Source: DATBWZ01 sp036514535 (GTDB lineage: Bacteria; JAMCPX01; DATBWZ01). From it: 31,138 bases of DNA. Under the pieces are notes generated by a model. That model worked only from the letters and a program-made list of their open reading frames with translations. It was not told the DNA's origin and made no database searches. Positions 23,486-31,138 of the stretch are shown here, piece after piece (the first letter of the stretch is position 1; the number at the start of each line of letters is the position of its first letter). Where the stretch lies: the NCBI GenBank assembly GCA_036514535.1, contig DATBWZ010000122.1, forward strand, positions 1 to 31,138. The letters are read 5' to 3'. Both the position numbers and the translations under genes were made by a program.

Positions 23486-24916
23486 ATGCCCGAGACAAAA
23501 TTTGGCACGAATGCAAAAGTAGGTATTTTTGTTTTTATCACCATGTTTATTCTTTTATGGATGACATTTCAGCTTGAACGGTGGGGCAAGGTTGCCGGTT
23601 ATCCGCTGATTGCCGCATTTAAAACTGCACAGGGAGTAAATAAGGAAACAGGGGTGTTCCTCGCTGGCATCAAGGTTGGGGAAGTAGGCAAAATTGAACT
23701 TTCGGATGGTATGGCAAAATTGCAATTAAAGGTGTATCCACAATACAAAGTTGAACATGATGCAGTTGCAATCATAAGACAAAAGGGGCTTCTTGGGGAG
23801 AAGTATGTTGAGATAAAGCCTGGGACACTGGGGGGGCCATACCTAAAATCAGGCGAATCTATACTGCGGACCGAATCCCCTCCTGATTACGAAGAACTTA
23901 TTACAGATATAGGGTTTGTTGCGGATAATTTGAAAAATATTTCGGACAGAATTCTCGCTATAATTGAGAGAAATGATAAAAAAGTGGATGTTGCTATTCA
24001 GAACATTGTGGACGTAACCGGGGCATTCAATCGCGATCTGCCGGATGCCCTGCGTAGTCTAAGGGTAAGCCTTGAAAGCATGGGTGACCTGATGGCGGCG
24101 AATAAAGAAGAATTCAGGGATACTATAGAAAGGTTTGGCAATGCTTCCGAGAAACTGGAAGATTCAATGGTAAGTGTGTCAAAGATTGTGGAAAAGATTG
24201 AAAACGGCGAGGGAACAATAGGCAAACTTATCAACGATGATGAGACGGTGGACAGATTGAATGAAGCAATCACAGGTATTCAGGAGTACATCACCACAAC
24301 AAAGAAACTTAGATTTTTCGTTAGTTACAGGGGTGAATATGAAATTGGACGGATGCTTGAATCTCCTGGAACCGAAGAGTACACAAAAATTCAGGGAATC
24401 GGACTGAAGAGTTTCCTGGACCTGAAACTGTATCCTAAAGAAGATAAATATTACATGCTTGGCGCGGTAAATGATCCGGAAAGGGTTACAACCGTTAAGG
24501 ATGTTTATACTGTTACGGATGCTGGCGTAATTCAAGAGGTTAGAACGCATGAGGAGACGGTGCGGGATAGCTTGAAGTTTAATGCAGAGATTGCCAAACG
24601 GATTGGCCCTGTGACATTCAGGGGCGGAATCATTGAGTCTTCAGGCGGCTTGGGAATGGATCTGCATTTTCTAAAGGATGCGGGGGCTCTTTCCGTGGAG
24701 GCGTTTGATTTTTCACGGGACACGAATCCATATCTGAAATCGTTGCTTAGCATGAGGTTTTTAAAGTATTTCTTTGTCTCCGGCGGAGTAAATGATTTTA
24801 TCAATTATCAGCGCGGCCCGATGTATTTCTTCGGGGGCGGACTATCCTTTGAGGACGAGGATCTAAAATCCATTATTGGAATTGCCGGTACCGCAGCCTA
24901 TACAGGTGCAAAGTAA
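23486..24916 (+). CDS. mlaD: MlaD/MCE-domain protein with long C-terminal, beta-barrel-like region
   Basis: 476 residues, far longer than E. coli MlaD (about 183). A strong AGGAGG ribosome site precedes the ATG. An N-terminal membrane helix (about 10-28) is followed by one MCE domain (about 40-115, GVFLAGIKVGEVGKIEL ... RQKGLLGEKYVEIKPG). A helical part (about 140-270) carries the family phrase GEGTIGKLINDD. Residues from about 275 change to alternating amphipathic strands (LRFFVSYRGEYEIG, FLDLKLYPKEDKYYMLGAV, VTFRGGIIESSGGLGMDLHF, LSVEAFDFS, FFVSGGVNDF, MYFFGGGLSF), as in outer-membrane barrels. This could span from inner to outer membrane and replace MlaC (inference). The gene is last in the operon and convergent with the DUF1302-like gene. 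Confidence 0.88.
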   Translation: MPETKFGTNAKVGIFVFITMFILLWMTFQLERWGKVAGYPLIAAFKTAQGVNKETGVFLAGIKVGEVGKIELSDGMAKLQLKVYPQYKVEHDAVAIIRQKGLLGEKYVEIKPGTLGGPYLKSGESILRTESPPDYEELITDIGFVADNLKNISDRILAIIERNDKKVDVAIQNIVDVTGAFNRDLPDALRSLRVSLESMGDLMAANKEEFRDTIERFGNASEKLEDSMVSVSKIVEKIENGEGTIGKLINDDETVDRLNEAITGIQEYITTTKKLRFFVSYRGEYEIGRMLESPGTEEYTKIQGIGLKSFLDLKLYPKEDKYYMLGAVNDPERVTTVKDVYTVTDAGVIQEVRTHEETVRDSLKFNAEIAKRIGPVTFRGGIIESSGGLGMDLHFLKDAGALSVEAFDFSRDTNPYLKSLLSMRFLKYFFVSGGVNDFINYQRGPMYFFGGGLSFEDEDLKSIIGIAGTAAYTGAK

Positions 24917-24945
24917 TCAGAAAGATTTAGAGCTGACAGAAAACG

Positions 24946-26319
24946 TTAAAAACTGTATTTTACCTTTAAGTATAACTCATCGTAATCTTTCACCCTTCCA
25001 AAAGCGGTTGTATTTTTGCCTTCTATCCACCTGCCGCCTAAATTTATTTCAGCATTGCTTATTGGATAGTAGGTAATCTCTGGCAATAAAATAAGGGCAT
25101 AATTATTTTTAATATCTTCAAAATCCTTTATTTCAGCGCCCATGCCGATAAGAGGAATTTTCAGTTTGTCATTCAGTAGTTTCCAGTCTATAACAAGCAT
25201 GATATAATCCTCCAGATTCTCCGCACCCCTCTCGTGGATAAAACCATGCAGATATTGGCCATTAAGATAAATCCCATTCTTAAAAGTATAGTCTCCTCCA
25301 GCTACGTATTTGATATAAGGCTTGTTGTCTAACGCAGTGAACTCCTGAACACCCATTCCCAGAGCTGATAAATCAGCGGTTGTCTTGACTTTTTCGGGGA
25401 AGAAGACCGCTGCTTCTGCCCAGACGCCGACATTGGCTACGGATCCTGCCATGTCCACCCCGGCTGTCTGCATTTTTGGGTAGATTAGTTCGCTGGCAAT
25501 ATCTAATTCCCTGGGAACCCCGGTAGCAGAAATAACTGCCTTTTTTGCCATGGGTAAGCCATCCCTGCCATACACATAACTAAGGGAGAAATCATAGTCG
25601 AAAAAGTTTTTGGATATTTTAACCCCAGCAGTCGATCCATCCTTGGGATTGTTTTCGGGCAGGATAACGGTATTGGTCAGGGTTCCTAATCTGAACCCGG
25701 GTGGTAGCCCTATCGGTGGCATTAGGGCATAAAGCCAGTCGCCGCGCGGCAATACAGCAGGAGTAAAGACCGGGATATAGGCAACCGAGAATATATAATT
25801 CCCAATATAGCAGGAAGCTTTTAGTCCGTCGGATCCGAGGTGCCTGCCAAAATCCCAGATATCTTCAAGATCGTAAGGGTTGATGTTATCGGTTGGGTTT
25901 AGTTTATCTGCTGTTCCCCAGGCTATGCGCTGCCTGCCAATGCGGATATCAATGTTGCCTGAAAGAAACTCATAGAGGTCAATGTATGCTTCCCTGATGT
26001 CTAAATCCAATGGCGCGACTTTGGTTTTATCAGTTAAGTCGTAGTGGTTTTCAACATCAGGCAGCCCCCATGACCTTAGCCAGATTTCACTGTAAAAATG
26101 AGCTTTTTCCGCAGGGCTGACCTCTGCCCTCAGATCAAGCCGGTATTCCTGCCAGTAAAAATTACCGTTGCCTTTGAGCCGCATGCGATCATCGGTCTGG
26201 AGATATCCTCCCCATCCGATGCCGTTTTCCGAAGATCTCTCTTCCTGGGCAGGAAGGGGATTAGAAAAGCAGAGTACTATCAGTTCTGTTAATATTAACA
26301 AAAAGATCTGATTCTTCAT
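24946..26319 (-). CDS. DUF1302-like outer-membrane porin
   Basis: 457 residues with a signal peptide (FLLILTELIVLCFSNPLPAQ) and many amphipathic strands, ending in YLKVKYSF, the C-terminal Phe signal for outer-membrane assembly. IDIRIGRQRIAWGTADKLNPTD is the conserved phrase of DUF1302/DUF1302-like barrels, a group often coded with DUF1329/LolA-like proteins and MMPL transporters and linked with hydrophobic compound traffic. AGAGGA lies eight bases before the ATG. It is the last gene of the TetR-MMPL-LolA-like-porin unit, 18 bases after the LolA-like gene, and probably supplies its outer-membrane part. Confidence 0.85.
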   Translation of the reverse strand: MKNQIFLLILTELIVLCFSNPLPAQEERSSENGIGWGGYLQTDDRMRLKGNGNFYWQEYRLDLRAEVSPAEKAHFYSEIWLRSWGLPDVENHYDLTDKTKVAPLDLDIREAYIDLYEFLSGNIDIRIGRQRIAWGTADKLNPTDNINPYDLEDIWDFGRHLGSDGLKASCYIGNYIFSVAYIPVFTPAVLPRGDWLYALMPPIGLPPGFRLGTLTNTVILPENNPKDGSTAGVKISKNFFDYDFSLSYVYGRDGLPMAKKAVISATGVPRELDIASELIYPKMQTAGVDMAGSVANVGVWAEAAVFFPEKVKTTADLSALGMGVQEFTALDNKPYIKYVAGGDYTFKNGIYLNGQYLHGFIHERGAENLEDYIMLVIDWKLLNDKLKIPLIGMGAEIKDFEDIKNNYALILLPEITYYPISNAEINLGGRWIEGKNTTAFGRVKDYDELYLKVKYSF

Positions 26320-26337
26320 CTCTGTGTCCTCTTTACC

Positions 26338-27087
26338 TTATCTTTTTAAATAGCGTTCTGTAAATTTTTCATCAGACACACCTGTATCAAATCTGACTTC
26401 CTCAATAATCATCTTTGTCCTGTGATTTTCCCTTAAATCTTCCATCTCGGATTCTTTTGATACCCAGTATCCCTGAACCTTTTCTATGTTCTTTGCCGTC
26501 ATTTTTTTGAAAAAATTGTTGCCCTTATCATAACATTCAATCTCAACCGGATAAAAATTATCGGTTTTTACTTTTATAATTACTTTTGAATAATCAGTTT
26601 TTATCCCTTCCCGCGGGTTAAGCTGGAGGATATAATAATTTTCCTCCTCTTTTAACAATTCCGGCATGTATTTTTTTGAATATTCTTTTGCTTCCAGGTC
26701 CTCATAGGTAAAGTCAGTCCCGGCAAATTTTGTGTTTTTTATATGTGAGGCAATGCGCCTTGTCTTGTTGAATGCAGGCAGGTAAAGATACATTATATCG
26801 TCTGGCAGTGAAAGAAAGGCGATTCCCCGTTGCGCAGCCGGCGACAGGAACCTGACCAGCCGTTTATCGCTTCCCTTCTGGAGCATGCTCATTTCGCGCA
26901 GATCCTCTTTGCCGGTTTTATCAATCAGGATGAGTTTTACTTTCATATCCTGGTCCTTTGGCGCGCTGATAATATTATCCACTTTTTCAAGTATCTGTGA
27001 TGCTGTGAGTTGTTTTTTTTCTGCCCTGATTTGCAAATCAAACATCCCGCTTAACATGATGAGGCTTAATAAAATAAATTTTTTCAT
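26338..27087 (-). CDS. LolA-like outer-membrane lipoprotein-sorting family protein
   Basis: 249 residues with a signal peptide (ILLSLIMLSGMFDLQIRA). The LolA-like fold shows in QILEKVDNIISAPKDQDM, followed by strands with VRFLSPAAQRGIAFLSLP and MYLYLPAFNKTRRIAS, then FAGTDFTYEDLEAKEY. These phrases mark the LolA-like group (COG2834) that accompanies MMPL/RND transporters, distinct from the true LolA at 4253. It probably carries a lipid or hydrophobic cargo across the periplasm. The ATG overlaps the transporter stop by four bases (ATGA). Confidence 0.88.
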   Translation of the reverse strand: MKKFILLSLIMLSGMFDLQIRAEKKQLTASQILEKVDNIISAPKDQDMKVKLILIDKTGKEDLREMSMLQKGSDKRLVRFLSPAAQRGIAFLSLPDDIMYLYLPAFNKTRRIASHIKNTKFAGTDFTYEDLEAKEYSKKYMPELLKEEENYYILQLNPREGIKTDYSKVIIKVKTDNFYPVEIECYDKGNNFFKKMTAKNIEKVQGYWVSKESEMEDLRENHRTKMIIEEVRFDTGVSDEKFTERYLKR

Positions 27088-29405
27088 TTTATTCCCCCTT
27101 TATTGTTTATTTTATTAACAATATAATTTTTGCTTTTGTCCAGGAATCTTTGAAAATCACCGATGAATCTGGCTTTTGTCAGAAGAATTACTGCCGGCAG
27201 GATGATAATTGAGCCGATACCGGCGCAGATCATTGTAATAGCAACCAGAATGCCGAATCGCTGCATGGGAACCACATTCCCCCAGAAAAACACTAAAAAT
27301 CCAATCGTTACGGCTATTACATTTATTAATATTGCCTTCCCTGTCGTTTCCAATGTGGTTTTCAACGCTTCAGATTCGTTTTTATCTTTTTTAAATTCTT
27401 CCCGGAACCTGTTTATGAAATGGATTGAATAATCTATCCCGATGCCTATGCATATGCTGCCTACCAGAACCGTTGCGATATCCAATGGTATCCCGGTAAT
27501 GCCCATAAGGCCAAAAATTACCACGAGTGAAAATCCTATCGGGATAAGTCCGATTAAACCGCCAAAAAACGAGCGGACCAGAAAGACAAGGCAGATAAAG
27601 ACCAGAATAATAGCCAGGATTAGGCTTTTGATCTGACTGCTGAAAATACTGTTGTCAAGATGGATATAAATGGATGGCATTCCTGTCTGGGCAAAGGTAA
27701 CACTGTCGCTATTTGCTTTTTTGATATATGTTTCTATATTTTCAACCAGCGATTGTATTTGCTTAGTATCTGCGTTAGCGAAAGTTGCATGGATGATTGC
27801 TTCGGTTTTATCCGGGTTAACCAAATGATTGATAATTTCTTCTCCTTCCAGCAGAAACCAGAGATTGGCGACTTTATCCTTTCTGTCCGGAATGACTTTC
27901 CCTTCTCCCATTACGTCGGACATTTCTTCAATAAGATCAACAACTGACTGAACATTATGCAGATCAACTTGCGATTCCAGGAACTCTGTCATTTTCTTCA
28001 TCTCGTTCAAAACCGCCGGGTCAAAAATATCGCCATTAACCAATATTTGAAGTGGAGTGGATCCGCCAAGTTTTTGTTTCATCAGTTCCTCGGTCTGGCG
28101 GATATTTGTGCCGGGTTTGAAATAATCCAGCATATTTACTCGTCGTGTTATCTTTGGTATGCAAAGAATGCTTGCAATAACAATAATAACTCCAATGTAG
28201 ATAATAATTTTTTCATTTTTTAGAATCCACTTCGCAAGTTTTCCCATAAATATATCAAAGCCCTTTTCCCGGGCAATTACTTCATTGCCTGCGCCCCTTT
28301 TCTGTTTAGTATGTAATAAGGATAAAACCGAAGGCACAAATGTGACGGAAATAATCAAACTAAACAGGATGCCAATGCTTGAAAAAATTCCAAATTCCCT
28401 GATTAAAATCAGGTATGATCCAAAGACAAAGGATATAAACCCTGCTATTGTAGTTATTGCTGCGAGCATTACCGGGAGAATAATCCTGCTTAACGCGTCC
28501 GCGGACTTTCTGATTTTATCTTTATCTGTCGGAGCAACCTCGTTAAATTTACTTATAACATGTATGCTGTAAGCGCCTCCGACAGCGATAAGAATTACGG
28601 GAATTGAATTTGATATAACGGTAATGGCTATTTTGAAAATACCCATTAATCCCAATGTCCAGATTGTGCTGATTAAAACTGAAAGAATAGGAATTAAGAC
28701 CCCGCTTACTGTTCTAAAACTTAAAAAAAGCGATATAGAGATTAAAACAATTGAAAGGGGAACTAAAAGTTTTGACTCATCTAAAATGATGTTATTAAAC
28801 TCTATCATCTGGAAGGGAATTCCGCCGTAATACACCTTTTCTTTTATCCCCGACTTATTCACAATCTCTTTCAACTGCTTGACAGTTTTCATTTTGTCAA
28901 ATTCTGTTCTCAACCGGCAGATAATAAGTGCTGCTTTTGAGTCGGTTGAAACTATAAAGCCCCGGTACATATCCTTTGACAGGGTGTAATTCTTGATCTT
29001 TTGCAGGTCTTCGCTGGTTGCGGGTAAATTATATTCGTCAATAAGCCTTCCTATTTCTATCCCGTCCACGATCTTTTTTATGTCCGGAACATTTGTTAAG
29101 CTTGTGACATATGAAACGCCGTCCACAAGTTTAAATTGTGAAGTCAGATAACTGATTGATTTTAGTGTCTCCTTGGTAAAAATCTCCTCTGCTTCCAAAA
29201 CTATCATAACAAGCGAATTCCCGCCGTATTCTTCTCCTATGTAGTTGAACAATTTTACCGTCGGGTCGCTTTTAGGGAGATATTTGGATACGTCTGATTC
29301 AACTTTTAAATCTTTCAGAAAATACCCCAGCCCGAGAGTAATGGCAATGGTTATTGATATAATTATCTTACGATGCCTTATTACTGACTCAGAGAATTTA
29401 AGCAT
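27084..29405 (-). CDS. MMPL/RND-superfamily transporter (COG1033 type)
   Basis: 773 residues from the ATG at 29405, which has GGAAAGG eight bases upstream; a GTG three codons earlier (29414) touches that ribosome site. The layout is two repeats, each with one membrane helix, a large periplasmic domain and five further helices (12 in total), as in RND permeases. The fourth helix of each half carries GGAYSIHVISKFNE and GIGIDYSIHFINRFREE, the D/H-containing segment of MMPL/HpnN-like exporters. Single-gene RND transporters of this kind move lipids or hydrophobic molecules out of the inner membrane using the proton gradient. The substrate is unknown. Neighbours (TetR upstream by one base, LolA-like downstream) suggest a regulated envelope-traffic system. 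Confidence 0.92.
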   Translation of the reverse strand: MLKFSESVIRHRKIIISITIAITLGLGYFLKDLKVESDVSKYLPKSDPTVKLFNYIGEEYGGNSLVMIVLEAEEIFTKETLKSISYLTSQFKLVDGVSYVTSLTNVPDIKKIVDGIEIGRLIDEYNLPATSEDLQKIKNYTLSKDMYRGFIVSTDSKAALIICRLRTEFDKMKTVKQLKEIVNKSGIKEKVYYGGIPFQMIEFNNIILDESKLLVPLSIVLISISLFLSFRTVSGVLIPILSVLISTIWTLGLMGIFKIAITVISNSIPVILIAVGGAYSIHVISKFNEVAPTDKDKIRKSADALSRIILPVMLAAITTIAGFISFVFGSYLILIREFGIFSSIGILFSLIISVTFVPSVLSLLHTKQKRGAGNEVIAREKGFDIFMGKLAKWILKNEKIIIYIGVIIVIASILCIPKITRRVNMLDYFKPGTNIRQTEELMKQKLGGSTPLQILVNGDIFDPAVLNEMKKMTEFLESQVDLHNVQSVVDLIEEMSDVMGEGKVIPDRKDKVANLWFLLEGEEIINHLVNPDKTEAIIHATFANADTKQIQSLVENIETYIKKANSDSVTFAQTGMPSIYIHLDNSIFSSQIKSLILAIILVFICLVFLVRSFFGGLIGLIPIGFSLVVIFGLMGITGIPLDIATVLVGSICIGIGIDYSIHFINRFREEFKKDKNESEALKTTLETTGKAILINVIAVTIGFLVFFWGNVVPMQRFGILVAITMICAGIGSIIILPAVILLTKARFIGDFQRFLDKSKNYIVNKINNKGGIK

Positions 29406-29406
29406 A

Positions 29407-30018
29407 TTATCCACCTTTCCGGTAATAGCCAGGTTTGTTTTTTACAATTCCGTTAAAAAGTATTTCCAGAAGGATGTCAATGCGATCCTCGGTTTTAGTA
29501 ACATCGTTTTCTTTAACCCATGGATATTCCAGCCCTTTTAAGGCAGTTATAATTGCAAATGCTGTTACTTCCGGATCGTTAACTATAAAAATTCCCTTTT
29601 CCACTCCTCCTTGAAGTATTTCCTTTACTATTTTAATCTCTTCTTTGTCGTGCTGTTTCCTGATTTTTTCAATAAAACTGTAATGTTTTAGATATTCATC
29701 CCTGAGGGTGCTGTAAAAATTTGCGAGTTTATGTAGAATTTTCATCCTTGTTATAAAATAAGAGCGGAGTTTACCCTGGTGAGTTTCTTCCATGTTTATA
29801 GCTTTTGTTATTTCGTTTATCAATATTCCGCTTTCTTTTTCCACTATTGCGCGAAAAACATCTTCTTTGCTTTCAAAGTAGTGGTATATTGAACTCTTTG
29901 CCTTGTTGGCTGCCTGAGCGATCTCGTCCATTGTGGTTTTTCTGAATCCGAACCTTGCGAAAATATTTCCGGCAGCCCGGATGATGAATTCCCGCATATC
30001 TTTTTGTATCTCCCTCAT
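29407..30018 (-). CDS. TetR-family transcriptional repressor of the MMPL operon
   Basis: 203 residues. The N-terminal helix-turn-helix (FARFGFRKTTMDEIAQAANKAKSSIYHYFESKED, about 20-55; key residues TTMDEIA and IYHYF) is the TetR signature. The C-terminal helical domain has no family-specific mark and would bind an unknown ligand. Start ATG 30018; an in-frame ATG at 29997 with GGGAG upstream is possible and would only remove seven residues. It is the first gene of the operon, and a GACCA/TGGTC palindrome lies between its promoter and start, so autorepression and control of the transporter are expected. Confidence 0.92.
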   Translation of the reverse strand: MREIQKDMREFIIRAAGNIFARFGFRKTTMDEIAQAANKAKSSIYHYFESKEDVFRAIVEKESGILINEITKAINMEETHQGKLRSYFITRMKILHKLANFYSTLRDEYLKHYSFIEKIRKQHDKEEIKIVKEILQGGVEKGIFIVNDPEVTAFAIITALKGLEYPWVKENDVTKTEDRIDILLEILFNGIVKNKPGYYRKGG

Positions 30019-30035
30019 ATCTCTTTGTATATACC

Positions 30036-30048
30036 GACCAAACTGGTC
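30036..30048. promoter_or_regulatory. Candidate TetR operator
   Basis: GACCAaacTGGTC is a perfect 5-base inverted repeat with a 3-base centre. It lies at about +3 to +15 of the minus-strand promoter, the right place to block transcription of the TetR-MMPL operon. TetR-family operators are often of this form. Confidence 0.55.
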
Positions 30049-30057
30049 TTTTGTTCA

Positions 30058-30085
30058 ATTATTGCATGGTTTATAATTATGTCAA
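30058..30085 (-). promoter_or_regulatory. Promoter of the TetR-MMPL-LolA-like-porin operon
   Basis: On the minus strand TTGACA (30080-30085) and AATAAT (30058-30063) are 16 bases apart. The start is expected near 30051, just before the palindromic operator. Confidence 0.6.
30072..30077 (+). promoter_or_regulatory. Possible -10 element of the divergent plus-strand gene
   Basis: A perfect TATAAT lies within the spacer of the minus-strand promoter. The -35 candidates (TTTTGT at 30049 or TTGTTC at 30051) are weak. If used, the leader to the ATG at 30163 is about 80 bases, and both promoters would share the TetR operator. Confidence 0.35.
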
Positions 30086-30162
30086 GCGAATTTTTGTGTT
30101 CAGGCAAGATATACCAATAAGTTTTCCTTTTTACAGTTTTTAATGTAGAATTGATTTCCGGT

Positions 30163-31138
30163 ATGTGTAATGATGCGGAACAAAAATTCTTTTTAATAAA
30201 CATTCCCGCGCACAATAAAAAAATATTTGTAAAAGAGGATGTCTCCCTTGCAGATGCTCTGCGTGCGGTGGGGATCGGCATCGAAACTCCGTGTGGCGGG
30301 CACGGGCTCTGCGGCGGCTGTCTCATCAGGGTGCTGAATGGGGAACTGGATATACTTGATGCAGACCGCGAGAAGATTCCTAATTCAATGCTTAAGGACG
30401 GTTACAGACTTGCCTGCAGAAAGAGAAAATTTCATACGTCCATCAGCATTGAGGTTCCGCAGAGAAAAAGAAAAATTGATTTATCAGCAATACCACAAAA
30501 TGTATCCGGAAGGTTTGCCTTTTCAGTGGACATTGGGACCACCACAATCGCTGTGTCTCTCCTCAACGCGGACACGGGGGCAGAGGCTGGTTCCATGAGT
30601 TTTGCCAACCCGCAGGACGAATACGGCGCGGATGTAATTTCAAGGGTGTCGGCTATAACTAACGATCCGGAAATTCTGCAGGTTTTAAGGAAGATGACGG
30701 TGGAGAGTTTGAACGACGGGTTTAAGCGGTTACTCCGCGCCTCCAGAGTAAAGGCTGAGGATATCCAGTTTATATCAATAGCCGGGAATTCCATTATGGA
30801 GCACATAATTCTTGGAATTTCGCCCGTTCCTCTCTCTGTTTATCCGTTTGAGCTTGTAGAGAGGTTTCCTGCTGTTAAAACGGCAGCGCAGATGGGGTTT
30901 ATATTTTTGAACAATGCCACGGTAAAGGTATTCCCAATGGCAGGCGCAAATCTTGGCGGCGATGCAGTCGCAGGCATATTCTACCTTGATCTTGATAAAA
31001 AAGGATCCCCCCGGATGCTTATTGACATAGGAACGAATGTGGAAATAGTGCTTTCAAAGCAAGAAGGGCTTTTTGCAACATCCTCTCCGGCAGGTCCGGC
31101 TTTTGAGGGTGGAGAGATTACATTCGGGATGAGGGCTA
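30163..31138 (+). CDS. 2Fe-2S/ASKHA protein, DUF4445 (RACo-like), 3' end outside window
   Basis: The frame is open from an ATG at 30163 to the window edge (325 codons, no stop). Residues about 15-100 form a plant-type 2Fe-2S domain with TPCGGHGLCGGC and a later Cys in LACR. The rest starts an ASKHA ATPase fold with FSVDIGTTTIAVSLL, then IAGNSIMEHIILGISP, LGGDAVAGI, LIDIGTNVEIVL and SPAGPAFEGGEI. This is the layout of COG3894/DUF4445 proteins. The best known is RACo, which reductively reactivates corrinoid iron-sulfur proteins using ATP. No corrinoid protein or methyltransferase is visible, so the partner is unknown. No good ribosome site is seen; a TTG at 30151 is an alternative start. Confidence 0.88.
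   Translation, partial: MCNDAEQKFFLINIPAHNKKIFVKEDVSLADALRAVGIGIETPCGGHGLCGGCLIRVLNGELDILDADREKIPNSMLKDGYRLACRKRKFHTSISIEVPQRKRKIDLSAIPQNVSGRFAFSVDIGTTTIAVSLLNADTGAEAGSMSFANPQDEYGADVISRVSAITNDPEILQVLRKMTVESLNDGFKRLLRASRVKAEDIQFISIAGNSIMEHIILGISPVPLSVYPFELVERFPAVKTAAQMGFIFLNNATVKVFPMAGANLGGDAVAGIFYLDLDKKGSPRMLIDIGTNVEIVLSKQEGLFATSSPAGPAFEGGEITFGMRA

Noticed and set aside
28285..28572. Plus-strand open frames opposite the MMPL transporter
   Set aside because: They lie antisense to a well-supported transporter and show low-complexity hydrophobic translations typical of shadow frames.

Overview
The window looks like chromosome from a Gram-negative (diderm), probably anaerobic bacterium with unusually heavy investment in periplasmic c-type cytochromes. 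The diderm call rests on LolA, an Mla-type ABC lipid transporter and several outer-membrane beta-barrel candidates. The anaerobic, quinol-driven style rests on 44 predicted covalent heme sites in six proteins, an NrfD/PsrC module and a b6-type Rieske/cytochrome b complex without cytochrome c1 or f. This combination is known from Desulfobacterota/Geobacter-like, Nitrospirota and related anaerobic lineages; I cannot place it further by eye. Genes are tightly packed (no gene-free stretch above about 165 bases) and share one base-composition style, so nothing looks like a mobile island. No tRNA, rRNA, CRISPR array or insertion sequence was seen.

Layout. (1) 2-6860, plus strand: housekeeping and envelope genes: the end of an MBL-fold hydrolase, a small lipoprotein, uppP, ftsK, lolA, rimO and a DksA/TraR-type zinc-finger protein. 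(2) 6863-12007, minus strand: a two-gene unit (beta-barrel plus monoheme cytochrome) behind a near-consensus promoter with a Fur-type box; an 8-heme cytochrome / four-cluster ferredoxin / NrfD module; and a 5-heme c554-like cytochrome. (3) 12170-18643, plus strand: a PerR/Fur-type regulator, then a six-gene operon: PetD-like subunit IV, 9-heme cytochrome, Rieske protein, b6-type cytochrome b, second 9-heme cytochrome, 12-heme NapC/NirT-type cytochrome. (4) ligA (minus), then alr-mlaE-mlaF-mlaD (plus). (5) 24946-30018, minus strand: TetR regulator, MMPL/RND transporter, LolA-like protein, DUF1302-like porin. (6) From 30163, plus strand: a truncated 2Fe-2S/ASKHA (RACo-like, DUF4445) protein.

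How it works together (inference). Regions 2 and 3 hold three different quinol-oxidising entry points (NrfD type, Rieske/b type, NapC type), each tied to its own multiheme cytochrome, converging on a periplasmic heme network. The terminal acceptor is not encoded here. The most unusual element is the Rieske/b operon: it carries two cytochrome b C-terminal domains, a free one with the canonical PEWY quinol-site motif and one fused to cytochrome b in which PEWY has become PAWF, and paralogous 9-heme cytochromes sit where c1 or f would be expected. Metal- or peroxide-responsive control is suggested by the PerR/Fur gene between the two cytochrome blocks and by the Fur-like box. Regions 4 and 5 hold two separate inner-to-outer-membrane lipid/hydrophobe trafficking systems that converge on each other. 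One contains an MlaD whose C-terminal half looks like a beta-barrel.
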